From Prorocentrum cordatum (lineage: Eukaryota; Sar; Dinophyceae; Prorocentrales; Prorocentraceae), in assembly GCA_963575745.1 (NCBI GenBank), contig CAUYUJ010014756.1, forward strand, positions 62,001-126,000: a stretch of DNA of 64,000 nt, given 5' to 3'. The notes beneath the pieces are model-generated. The model was not told the DNA's origin and made no database searches. It saw only the letters and a list, made by a program, of their open reading frames with translations. Shown here in pieces: positions 23,180 to 32,969 of the stretch; the stretch's first letter is position 1; the number at the start of each line of letters is the position of its first letter. A program made the translations under genes and the position numbers.

Positions 23180-26031
23180 TTAGCGCTCCATGCCAAAAAA
23201 ATGGCTGGACTGTCCTGTTGACAATGCGCCCTGGAGGTCGATTCGCTCAAAAATGCGAGTCTCCCAATTCCCACGGTGCGAGTTGTTCGCGGCCACGGCC
23301 GCAGGAAGATTGAGAGATTCGTCCAAGAAAGTTGCATAGGCATACGGGTTGCCGTATTTGCGAATGCGACGAGACATATGCAGCCAAAAGTGATGCTTGA
23401 AAACCAACGACCCACCAGCCTCAACCAAAAAACGATTGTGCCACAGCACGCAGTCCACACATGTTTGACAGCGGTCATGTGGCACTTCAATGGGAGATCC
23501 TTTCAAAGTAGTCACCCAAAGCTGAAGCAGCCGAGCCGCTTCCATCAGCGATCTCCCATTGGGTAATCTACGCTGGTATTGCCTACACAATGTGAGCACC
23601 CAAGGAAGAAGAGCATTTGTTTCAGAGGCCATGGTTTTTGTCTGTGGTAACTCTGCACCGCCGATCATATTTGTCGAAAGCTCGCTCACTCTATAATTGC
23701 GGGGGATGTCGTTTGCATCATACCATGCACACAATTGTTCGCTCAGGCGTTCAAGTGTTACATCAGCAACAGTGTCCTTCCCACCTGAGACGCCGTAAGG
23801 GTTCAACGCAATGATGGCCCATAGGACCATACCAATCAGTCGACCATGCACGCCAAGGTACACAATATGAAGAATATCTAATACCATTGTCAACGATGGT
23901 GAGATATATGCAGTTACCGAGAACAGAGGATTCCTGTAGTTTAGGCTGTCCATGCAAACGTGCCTCCACCAACGAGGCCTCCAGAAACGAACTACTACCG
24001 GTACCTGCACAGCCGAGAACTCACCGATGTCGACCAACTGCGGGCTGGGGCAGAGCCGATCTCCCACCGCCAGGCCCATGGAAGGCACGTCGGCGGTCAT
24101 CAGTCTACCCCGCACACCTTTCCCAGATCTGGTCCAAGATAGATGCTGCATTATCTGCGGTAGGTTAAGCAAGGGTTGCTCACCAGACTGGGGGGCCCAA
24201 AAAGGGAGAGGAAGCGGAAGAGGTGGAGGAGGAGTAGGAGGGGGAGGAGGACGAGGACGGGGGGGAGGGACTGGGGGAGGAGGTGGAGGAGGAGGAATGG
24301 ATGAAGGGGGATGGGTGCCCTCCTCCTCCTCATCCTCCTCTCCCCCTCCTCCTTTTCCTCCTCCTCCTTCTCCTCATGCACCACTTCCTCCTCGTCCACT
24401 TGGTTGTTCAAACATGCTTTAGGAAAACGAAAAACAACCGGTCCTCCTCCTCCTCCTCCTCCTCCTCCTCCTCCCCCCTTTCCTCCCGGACCTCCTCACC
24501 CCCCCCCCCCGAGGGGCGGCAGCAGCTGTCCTCCGTAGAGCGGAGGTTAGATCATTGGAGGATGGGGAGGAGGAGGGAGAGGAGGTGGTGGATGACCAGT
24601 TTGTTACCCCTTGCTTAACCCAACACCTTCCGCCGATCCTCCTCGCTGTGAATCATCACAAGGATCTCGTGGCTCTGGCAATCGCGTTCGTAACCCCACA
24701 AAGGGTCTACGTCTCCCCATTCATCATCATCCATAGATACATTATCGTAGTTGTGCATGTTTTCCAACAGTGTTTTGCAAAGGAAACATGGATGGAACCC
24801 CGAGCCGAGCCCTCTCAGCCCATAGGTCACAGATTGCTCAATGAGGTCTCCTTTGAGCCAAATGACCACGCCTTTACGTATCGGGACCCCAGCAGCTGCC
24901 CCCCTGGGATCACTAGGCTGGAATTGTATATTCTCATGGTTGTAGCGAGGCATTTCACCAGCAAGCAAAGATTTGACCGACCAGCCCATCATGAGCATTA
25001 TTGGGTAGTATGTCCACCACCCGCGGCAGCCGCACCGACAAAGATCACTCTTTCGCAGAATAGCAACAGTGTGACGCTTAGCATGCGGCACTAAATGGCA
25101 GAAGAATGCACACAACGTGTCGACCTTACCCACCCGCTCTGAACGAGTGTACCGGATGCCGTCTGAGTACAGACTGACGAGCAAAGGCTTCTCTGGTAAG
25201 CAACTGCGCACTCCAGGGTGCCAACTGAACACTCTTCGTGGAGCTTAGACGCCCTGCGAACCCCCACACGATACCTTCATATGTATATGTTGCAGTACGT
25301 TATGATCAGGAACGCACGGATGCACGCCCACTTGTGCGCATGTATGTGTATTTGTACTTAGGCACGTGTGTGGTATGTGTATGTGTATGTATGCATGTAT
25401 GGTATGTGTGTGCATGTATGTACAAATGTGTGTATGTATGTGTATGTATGTTGTGTCTCTGGGATCGCGCAATGGCTTCCAAACTCCATTTAATATGCCA
25501 GGCCGAAAACTCCTCGTCTCCCGCCAACATCTCACGCGACAGTTCTGGTGATGTATTCACCTGATCACGGATTGCTTCGTGTATGGGCACGGTGGGTATG
25601 TGTTTAATTGTTCTCCCAAGACCTTTCGAGAAAATCGGCACATCTATCCAATAATACGCCTCTCGGGGCCTCTTCGGGACGACTGTGTCCAGGTGTGCTT
25701 GATAACTCCCCCCTGTGTTTCTTGGGTGAAGTCCAAGACGGCCAACGTCTCCAAGGGACCCCGCTTCTTTAGCATGCCACGCAATTATGCACATATCTTT
25801 CGCCGACATGGGTCGGCTCTCGCTATACATAGTGAGCAAAAACTTGTACAACTCATTGCCTGCGTCCTCCCGACGCCGAAGATCGTCCCGCTCTCTGTGC
25901 CACGCCTCGCCCCATCGATTATGCATGGTGTCTCGCTGGGGGTGGCCCGAAGCGAAATCACTTGGACCAAAATTCTTAACAGCAATTTCGGGATTCGCAT
26001 TTTTCGGGATTCGTATTTTTCTGGACGCCAT
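23180..26031 (-). CDS. Transposase-like protein of a dinoflagellate-amplified family, three exons
   Basis: Exon 1 (about 26031 or 25926 to about 25459) encodes MHNRWGEAWHRERDDLRRRE and DMCIIAWHAKEAGSLGDVG. Exon 2 (about 25232-24627) encodes LLVSLYSDGIRYTRS, a Cys motif LRKSDLCRCGCRGWW and GLGSGFHPCFLCKT. Exon 3 (24154-23180) encodes GKGVRGRLMTADVPSMGLAV, the LDILHIVYLGVHGRLIGM motif and HHFWLHMSRRIRKYGNPYAY, ending FFGMER. Exons 2 and 3 join in frame across a GT-AG intron. The first intron contains a GT-rich microsatellite and its ends are unresolved; exon 2 has no ATG, so it is internal. I recognise the order of these motifs from repeated dinoflagellate hypothetical proteins. The D..LH..YLGV motif recalls CACTA/Plavaka-type transposases, which is inference. 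No terminal repeats of a host element were found. Confidence 0.6.
24155..24626 (-). other. Intron with terminal inverted repeats (introner-like)
   Basis: On the minus strand the intron starts GTGTTGGGTTAAGCAAGGGG and ends CCCTTGCTTAACCTACCGCAG-like. GGTTAAGCAAGGG near the donor and CCCTTGCTTAACC near the acceptor are perfect 13-base inverted repeats. The join is GT-AG and phase 0, and the joined protein (EEDRRK to IMQHLSW, then RGR) reads as expected for the family. The interior is GGA/TCC-rich and includes a CCCCGAGGGGCGGCAGCA motif at 24506-24523. Confidence 0.7.
25340..25455. repeat. GT/GTAT microsatellite within the first intron of the transposase-like gene
   Basis: Imperfect TGTGTATG/TGTATG repeats. 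They create the His/Thr-rich tails of open frames that run out of exon 1. Confidence 0.9.
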
Positions 26032-26369
26032 TTCGGGGTTCCTATTTTTCTGGGTTCGTATCGTCGCCACTGCTGGATTCGCCTGTGCTGGAGTTCCCCT
26101 AGTCGCCACTACTGGATTCGCCTCTGCTGGTTTCGCCTCGCTGTTGGAGAGGCCTCGTCGCCAGGTCCGCATCGGAAGCCGCATCAGAACGCACCCCATG
26201 GGAGGAGCAGGAGCAGGAGCAGGAACAGGAGCAGGAGCAGGGTGAGGACCGATAGGAGCAGGAGCAGGATCTAACGGTAGGAGCAGGAGCATCGTAGCCA
26301 CATCGGCGTTTCCAGAAGGCAGGGGGCCCGAGGCGGTGGTTCGCCGAAGGCGTCTTGGATGCATGCAAA

Positions 26370-26445
26370 GGACAACAAGGAGGAGGAGGAGGAGGAGGAG
26401 GAGGAGGAGGAGGAGCAGGATGAGGACGAGGATGAGCAGGACCAC
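26370..26445. repeat. GGA microsatellite
   Basis: About thirteen GGA units. A TCC counterpart of similar length lies at 26778-26832, in opposite orientation about 350 bp away. Confidence 0.95.
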
Positions 26446-26984
26446 ACGGCGAGGAGGAGTTTGGAGCGCACCAGCAGCGATCGGGAACGTTGCTGCACGG
26501 CGGCCGCCTCGGCTGCAGCTCTCGGCTGCACCTCTCGCGTGCAGGCTGGGGCACGAGACATAGTACTTCGGACCTCTGGGGCACGAGATGTTTTGGGACT
26601 CTAGAACGCCCTGAGACCCTGGGACCCTGGGAAACCATTTTGGGACCCTCGTTTCGAAGCTAGTGCCCCAGCCAGCGGAAGAAAAATTGTCGCCTGGCCG
26701 CCTCGCTCGCTGGCGCTGTGGCGTCAACATGCGTGCGTACCCTACTCGCGCTGATGACCAGACCGTGCGTGCCCTCCCTCCTCCTCCTCCTCCTCCTCCT
26801 CCTCCTCCTCCTCCTCCTCCTCTTCCTCCCCCTCCCTCCTACCTCCTCTCGGATATATGGACATCTTCTGCCCGTCCCCTCCCCTCGCCCCAAACCGCTG
26901 AACAAAATCAAAGTGTTAACACAACATTTTTGGCAGAAGCTGGATTTTGTCCGGAGAGAGCAAAATTTTGTGGTCAAATGCAAC

Positions 26985-27165
26985 GCATCCAAACTCATCC
27001 CAAACTCACCCCAAACTCATCCCAAACTCATCCCGAACTCATCCCGAAACTCATCCCCAAAAAAGTTGTACTTTATATATATATATATATATATATGGTT
27101 CGGTGTGTGTCTTCATCCCAAACTCACCCCAAACTCATCCCAAACTCATCCCGAACTCATCTCGA
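26985..27165. repeat. 10-bp minisatellite ACTCATCCCA in two blocks around an AT microsatellite
   Basis: AACTCATCCC units occupy 26988-27058 and 27112-27163. (TA)n at 27075-27097 lies between them. Confidence 0.9.
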
Positions 27166-27299
27166 CGTTCGTCCTTCGATTTACGTGTGCACACGCGGTT
27201 TGTCCTGGAAAAAACGAACACAGCTGAACAACATCAAAAAAATATAACAAAAGAAGAATATTCCATGGACATATCCAACAATATAAACCAAAATCAGAA

Positions 27300-27550
27300 A
27301 CTTCTATGCCCTTTTCGAAAATTATATGCCCTTTTCGAAAACTATATGTCCTTTTCGAAAATTATATGTCCTTTTCCTCCAGAGGCCTCCTCCTCCCGCC
27401 CCTCCTTCTCCTCCTCCCCTCCTCCCCTCCTCCTCCCTCCTCCTCCTCCCCTCCTCCTCCCCTCCTCCTCCTCCCTCCTCCTCCTCGGCCTCTCCCCTTC
27501 TTTCTCGTCCCCTCCTCCACCTCCTCCTCCTCCTCCTGCTCCTCCCTCTC
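27300..27550. repeat. 20-bp minisatellite then TCC tract
   Basis: Four units of CCTTTTCGAAAATTATATG (27304-27375) are followed by TCC/CTCCTCC repeats. The 20-bp unit is related in reverse complement to the 19.9 kb array (AAAGGCCATATAATTTCAT). Confidence 0.85.
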
Positions 27551-27688
27551 CTTCCACGGCTCGCATCAGGCAAATGCCTTCGCCACCTTACTCGAACGAG
27601 TCTGTAGGTGCGAGCGACGGCCCAGGACTTAGCGCAGAGACTCGGCTCTGCTCGACGCGCGCGCGCGGGCCTCGATGACGTAGAACTC

Positions 27689-30167
27689 CTAGTCCTGCGA
27701 CGTGTTCACGTCCTCGGCCTCCTTGAACTTGTCGTGCATGCCGACGAGGCGCGTGATCTCGGACTGCACCTTGGCGATCTTGGGCGCCAGCTTCTTCGAC
27801 AGGCTGGCGATGGCGGGCGCGAAGGACTCCTCGCCGCGGTCGGCCTTAACCTTGGCGAAGTCCGTCAAGAGCAGCTCACTCAAGATACCCCCTGGAGTGG
27901 ACAACGACTTCAGGTCATCGAGGGCCTTGTTGATCTTGGACGTGTTCGGCTCGTTGTTGGCCCACGACCACTCCGACTGCGTGGTGATGCTGGTGAGCAG
28001 GTACTCCGCCCTCGTTGTCACCTGGCCGTAGCTGGAGACGAGGTCCTTCATCTCCTGCTCCCTCTTCCTTGTCTCGGCCTTGGCCGCTTTGGCATCGGCT
28101 TTGGCCTGGTCGGCGTCGGGGGCGGCCTCGCTGGAGTCCGCGGCGGCCGCGGCGGCCGCCGCCGCGGCCTTCGCCTTGGGCTTCGCCTTGCTCTTGGACC
28201 CCTTGCCCTTGCCCTTGCTCTTGGCAGGCGTGGCCACTGCAGGCGGGCTCGGGCTCGGGCTCGGAGGCTCGGCAGGCTTCGGATCCGCCGCCGCCGCGCC
28301 GTTCTGCTGCCTCTGGGCCCACCCCTGTCCGCACGCCCCGCACGCCGCGACGTCAAGGCCGCACTTGCACAGGCTTTTCTGGTCATCTGCAGCTGGTGCT
28401 GGCGACGGCGCGGCCGCCGCGGCGGTACCTGTAGGGGCGGCGCCCGCGGCGGAGGTACCGGTAGGGGCGGCGGCCGCGGCGGCCGTGGCGCCCGCGGCGG
28501 AGTGGCTCCCGAGCGCCACGTCCGTCGTCTTGCTCAAGAGGCGCCTCCGCTTCGCACTGGACTCCGCGTCCCCCTGGTCGGTGAGCATGCCGTTCACGAA
28601 CTGGTCCACCAGGTCGCCCTGGTCTCCGAACTCGCGCTGGTGCTCGCTCCACTTCTTCTCGAACCTCCAGGTGTGCTTGGACTGCACGTGCAAGAACTCC
28701 ATCCTGCGAGAGAACCTGTTCATCTTTGTGAACGGCGCGCCCAACTTCATGCACGTCAATGCAATGTTGAGCGCTGCGAGGGCGCCGCTCTCCGTGATGC
28801 CGATCCCGCTCTCCTCGCGCGCAATGACCTCGAACGGCTTGTGGATGCCCCAGTCGCCGATCTCCTCGGCCTCCGTCTTGACCTGCTCTCGGGACTTCTG
28901 GACCTTGGCCCACTCCCTGTCTACCCAGTCCAGCTTGAAGTCTGTCTTGTCATCGCGCAGCTTGAGCTTTTTCCACTTCGCCCTCTCTTCGGCGTTCTTC
29001 GCGAGCCACTTCCTGAACTTGCTGTCGATGGCCGTGCGCGCGGACACGTCGCGTGTCTCGAAGGCCCGCTTGAGCGTGGCGTGCCTGTCCTTCTCCTCCG
29101 TGTCGTCTGTCGGTGCAGCTGGGTCTGTCGGTGCACCTGGGTCTCAAAAAAAAAAAACTCCTCCTCCTCCTCCTCCTCCTCCTCTTCCTCCTCCTCCTCC
29201 TCTCTCGTTCCCCTCCTCCTCATCCTCCTCCTCATCCTCGTCCTCCTCGCGGGGGGAGGGGGGAGGATTCCCATTTTTGTTCCTGGGCCTCGTCCTCAGG
29301 ACGAGCCCAGGAACAAAAATGGGAATCCTCCTCCTCCTTCTCCTCCTCCTCTTCCTCCTGCTTCTCCGTTGGGGCTGGTTCAATTGGGCCCGACGGCCTT
29401 GGTCGGCCGCGTCGCTCGCCACCTTCTGCATCTCCTGGGACAGCGCGATGAGCTTCTGGCTGAGGACCTGCATGCCGTACTGCTGGACGAGTCCAGCCTC
29501 CAAGGGGTTCCCAGGGAGCTGCATTTTGCCAAGCTCGGCGGCCGCCTCCGTGCTCATGTTCAGCGGGTCGTGCTGGTTGGGCGGGCTCGCCAGCGGCACG
29601 AGGCCGACAGAGTCGAGGTTCGCCGCGGTCATGCCCAGCTTGGCTGGCGCGATCGGCTTCACGCCGATGGCCGTGGGGGCAGCAGCGACCAGTCCCACCT
29701 CGCGTGGGTCCACCTGTGCCAAGACTTTCACGCTCATGCCGCTCTCGACCGGTGCCCCAGCCGCCTCCCCCAAGGCTGCCGCGATCGTGCTGGCCGCGGA
29801 GTCCGCGCTCGAACCGGGGGTCCCCTGGGCAGACGCAGTCCGAGCCCAGCGGCCCCGCTTCACCAGCGGGGAGGTGTCCGCGAGCTCGGCCTCCGCTGCC
29901 CAGGCTTCCGCGAGCTGCCTGCGCGCAGCCTCCAAGTTCTCCTGCGAGGAGAGGAGAAGGAGGAGGAGGAGAAAGAGGAGGAGGAGGAGGGAGAGGAGGA
30001 GGAGGAGGGAGGAGAGGGAGGGAGGAGGAGAGGAGGAGCAGAAGAGAGGAGGATGAGGAGGATGAGGAGAGGGGAGGAGCAGGAGGAGGAGGAGGAGCAG
30101 GAGGAGGAGGAGGAGGGAGAGGAGGAGGACGACGACGAAAGTCGACTCGGTCCTTCGACGGAGTCAT
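27689..30167 (-). CDS. Gene B: Ala/Lys-rich hypothetical protein, three-exon model
   Basis: Model: exon 1 30167-30147 (MTPSKDR), intron 30146-29942, exon 2 29941-29395, intron 29394-29137, exon 3 29136-27689. Both introns are GT-AG and the joins keep frame, giving 671 residues. Exon 2 starts ENLEAARRQLAEAWAAEAEL. Exon 3 contains a charged region (KFRKWLAKNAEERAKWKKLK), CKCGLDVAACGACGQGW (a possible small metal-binding Cys cluster) and a Lys/Gly/Ala linker (KSKGKGKGSKSKAKPKAKA). Helical segments near the C-terminus include KALDDLKSLSTPGGILSELL and SLSKKLAPKIAKVQSEITRL. Coiled-coil-like ends with a basic linker suggest nucleic-acid or structural roles, but no domain is recognised. The start may lie further upstream, since the frame is open to about 30262. 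The frame is open and unbroken in 2 kb of exon, against a degenerate background, which supports a real gene. Confidence 0.55.
29150..29360. repeat. TCC-rich intron of gene B with a perfect-stem palindrome
   Basis: TCC repeats on the plus strand surround a hairpin. 29264-29296 (AGGATTCCCATTTTTG then TTCCTGGGCCTCGTCCT) pairs with 29298-29329, with a single extra C and a one-base loop. Confidence 0.9.
29946..30140. repeat. GGA-rich (TCC in gene sense) intron of gene B
   Basis: On the gene strand this is a continuous pyrimidine tract ending CTCCTCGCAG, so the microsatellite doubles as the polypyrimidine tract of the acceptor site. Confidence 0.8.
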
Positions 30168-30261
30168 GCCCGTCGGCTGGCGGTCCCTCGGCGGCGTGGC
30201 CAGCGGCGAGCCGTACGCGAGGGTGCTGTCGTGGTCCTGGCGCCGCGGGGCGGGAGCGTTG

Positions 30262-30600
30262 TCCTCCTCCTCCTCCTCCTCCTCCTCCTCCTCCTCCCTT
30301 TCCTCCTCATCCTCATCCTCATCCTCCTCCAGCCTCCTCCTCCACCTACTCCTCCTACTCCCCCTTCTCCTCCTCCTCCTCCCCCTCTCCTCCTGTTCCT
30401 CCTCCTCCTCCTCCTCCTCCTCCTCCTCCTCCTCTTCCTCATCTTACTCCACAGGCCTCCTCCCCCCCGAGGAGGAGGAGGAGGAAGAGGAGGATGAGGA
30501 TAAGGATGAGGAGGAGGACGAGGACGATGAGGATGAGGATCAGGATGAGGACGAGGATAAGATGAGGATGAGGATGAGGGTGAGGATGAAGATGATAATG
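30262..30600. repeat. TCC tract meeting GGA/GAT tract (inverted)
   Basis: TCC repeats to about 30465 flip at CCCCCCCGAGG to GGA/GATGAG repeats until 30600. The two halves can form a long hairpin. It lies between the stop of gene A and the first exon of gene B. Confidence 0.9.
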
Positions 30601-30659
30601 ATTTTTTCACGAGTCCCCTGCCGACTCGAGCCGTGCCGCCGTGTCGACGGTGTCGGCGT

Positions 30660-32473
30660 TCACTCGCTGTCGGACGCGTCGATCAGCCTGGCCTCTGCCA
30701 GCTCCATCGCGTTCAGCGTCGGCGGCGGCTCCACGACCTCATCGAACTTCAACGCTTTCGCGGCCCACTTCGGCCTCTCGATCTGCTTCGTGTTCGTCGT
30801 GACCTTGTTGTCGAAGACCACATGGGCTCCAGCCCTCGGCGGCGGCGTCGAGGGTACCGGAGGCGGCGCCGCCGCCGCAGGCGCCGAAGGTACCGGATGC
30901 TGCGCCGCCGCAGGCGCCGCCGCAGGCGCTGGAGCCTCGTCGCCCTCGCCCGTGCCCTTGTCGTCGGCTGGCTTCGTCGGCGCTGGAGCCTCGTCGCCCT
31001 TGTCGTCGGCTGGCTTCGCGGCGGCGGGCCTCTTGAGCAGTGCCTTGCCTGTCGCCCTCTTCGCTGGCGGCTGCTCGCCACTTTCCTTCTTCACGCGCTT
31101 GCCTGAAGCCTTGGCCGCATCTTCGTCGTCCTCCTCCTCGTCCTCTCCGTTGCCGTTCTTCACGTCGGGCTCGTTCGGAGCGGCGGTCTTGCCCCCTGGA
31201 GGCGCCACAGGTGCAAAGTTGACTAAGGTGGGGCCTCCTCCTCCCTCTTCCTTCCCCCTCCTCCTCCTCCGAATCCCCCCTCCTCCTCGAAATCCTCCTC
31301 CTCCTCCTCCTCCTCCTCCTCCCTCTTCCTCCTTCTCCTCCTCCTCCTCCTCCTCCTCTTCCTCCTCCTACCCCTCTTCCTCCTCATCTCTCCTCCCCCC
31401 TCCACCTTCCTCCTTAACCACATTTGCACCGTGGCGCCTGAGCCGCCTGGGCCGCCGCGGGTCTCCATCGCGGCCTTCACCTGCTTGACGAGCTCGAGCT
31501 TGGCCGCGTTGGCCTCCTCCTTGGTGCTGATCAGCTTCTTGTCGAACTTGTCGTACACGGCAGCCTTCATCAGATCGACCGCCTCCTGCTCATCAGCGAA
31601 GTAGCAGCTGTTCACCTGCGTCTGCTCCTCGTTCTTCGCCTTGCCATCCTCGTCCCACGTGGTCTTCATCACCTGCACGAGGCGCGTCTCGCTGCGGTCC
31701 TTCGCCATGCGCATCCAGATGACGGACTCATCCTGTAGCTCCAGCCTGGGCGGCATCTTCGGACCCGAAGCGCTGCCCTTCTTCTCCTCCTTCGCGTGCA
31801 AGTGCTCTGGGTACTTCCACTCGTTGCCGTCATCCCACTTCGCCGTGTAGTAGCCATCGACCGGACCTACCGTCGACTCTGGAGGCATCTCGGCCTGCGT
31901 GCCCCGACGAACCCGCACTGCGGATCCCTTGTACTCGTTGAACTTGTAGACGTACTCGGGCTGGTCGCCGTCGCCTCCACCTCCCGCGCTGCTGCCGCTC
32001 TCGTACCCCACCTCGGCGAGCATCTCTTTGAACCACTTCGGGAACGAAGGGCGGCTCCACAATGACCCGCAATGCTTCGCGAACGTTCGCAACTTCGCGG
32101 CCTGCTCCTCCGTGTACGCGTCCAGCGTGTTGCCTGGGAAGTCCCACTGGAGGTCCTTGACGATCAACATGATCGCGTGCTTCGTAGCCTGCTTCGCAAG
32201 CGAGCAGTTCGGCGCGATCTTGTCGTGGATCACGATGGCGAGCGGCACCAAGGGCTTGATGCTCTTCTGGTCGTCCTTCGACGGGTGCTTCGAGAGGTCC
32301 TGGCGGTACTGCAGCCAGTCCGTCTTCGTGAAGAAGGGCGCGAGCGCGACCTTCATGGCCTCCACGTCGCTGCAGGCGCACCCTCGCTGCGCCTGGCCCT
32401 CCTCCTCCTCGTCCGCCGGAGCGGCAGCCGCCGCTGCGGCCGCCGCGGCACGGGGAGCCGCCGCTGCGGCCAT
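30660..32473 (-). CDS. Gene A: hypothetical protein behind a spliced-leader relic, two-exon model
   Basis: The leader relic at 32543-32524 is followed by about 50 bases of 5' UTR and the ATG at 32473 (MAAAAAPRAA, then a long Ala run). Exon 1 runs to 31430 in the preferred model and includes DVEAMKVALAPFFTKTDWLQ, YRQDLSKHPSKDDQKSIKPL, KHAIMLIVKDLQWDFPG and a PVDGYYTAKWDDGNEWKYPE segment. Exon 2 (31187-30660) is Pro/Ala/Lys-rich with repeated KPADDKG units and ends ELAEARLIDASDSE. GT-AG splicing at 31429/31188 keeps frame (523 residues), but other acceptors near 31206 are possible. No domain recognised, and the Ala/Pro/Lys composition resembles many dinoflagellate proteins. No stop or frameshift interrupts exon 1. 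Confidence 0.6.
31188..31429 (-). other. Intron of gene A bounded by inverted repeats (introner-like)
   Basis: Minus-strand bases 31439-31412 (AGGCGCCACGGTGCAAA then TGTGGTTAAGG) and plus-strand bases 31200-31228 (AGGCGCCACAGGTGCAAA then GTTGACTAAGG) are inverted copies, about 24 of 29 aligned positions matching. The interior is TCC/GGA microsatellite. GGTTAAG is shared with the ends of the intron at 24155-24626. Exact splice points are uncertain. Confidence 0.6.
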
Positions 32474-32523
32474 GCCGCCGACAGCCCGTCTGCTGGAGAC
32501 GGGAAGCTCAGCCCCAGAAACGG

Positions 32524-32543
32524 CTTGAGCCAAAATGCTACGG
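32524..32543 (-). other. Spliced-leader relic at the 5' end of gene A
   Basis: The minus strand reads CCGTAGCATTTTGGCTCAAG, the dinoflagellate spliced leader lacking one C of its central CC. A T precedes it, which the leader's degenerate first base allows. Next to the ATG of gene A this implies that gene A, or its 5' end, passed through a trans-spliced mRNA and was reinserted. The CGTAG also sits after a pyrimidine tract and could act as an acceptor. Confidence 0.85.
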
Positions 32544-32544
32544 A

Positions 32545-32950
32545 AGGAGGGGGCAGACGAGGATGACGAGGATCATGAGGGGAGCGACGGGATGAGGAGG
32601 ATGAGGCATGTGATGAGGAGGATCAAGGAGATGGAGAGGGCTCAGGAAGAGAAGATGAGGGTCGTGGAGATGGAGGGAGAGGGAGGGGGAGAATCACGGA
32701 GGGACGAAAGAGAGGGAGGGGGAGAGGAGAGGAGATGAGAGGGAGAGGGAGGGGATGAGAAGGGAGAGGGACGAGATGAGAAGGGAGGGAGGTCGAGAAG
32801 GGATGAGAGGGAGAGGGAGGGAGGGAGAATCCTCATCCTCCCCCTCCCCTCCTCCTCCTCTCCCTCCTCCTCCTCCTCCTCCTCCCCTCCTTCTCCTCCT
32901 TCTCCTCCTCCTCTGGTGCCCTCCCCCTCCCTCTCCTCCTCCGCCTTCCC
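32545..32950. repeat. GGA tract meeting TCC tract (inverted)
   Basis: GGA/GGGA repeats at 32545-32830 are followed by TCC repeats at 32831-32946 and then the CCCCCCGCGGGGCGGCAGCA motif (32949-32968), also found inside the intron at 24506. A hairpin-capable polypurine/polypyrimidine inversion. Confidence 0.9.
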
Positions 32951-32969
32951 CCCGCGGGGCGGCAGCATC

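Noticed and set aside
24846-24866. TTTGAGCCAAATGACCACG as a third leader relic (minus)
   Set aside because: It lies inside exon 2 of the transposase-like gene, encodes conserved-looking VVIWLKGDL, and matches only the GGCTCAA part.
28080-30056. 658-codon plus-strand frame
   Set aside because: Same reason: a shadow of gene B with Ser/Pro homopolymers from the introns.
27608-30565. 985-codon open frame on the plus strand
   Set aside because: It is antisense to gene B exons and runs through their GGA/TCC introns. Its content is Leu/Arg/Ser-rich and dictated by GC3 bias. The minus strand has in-frame splice joins and balanced composition.
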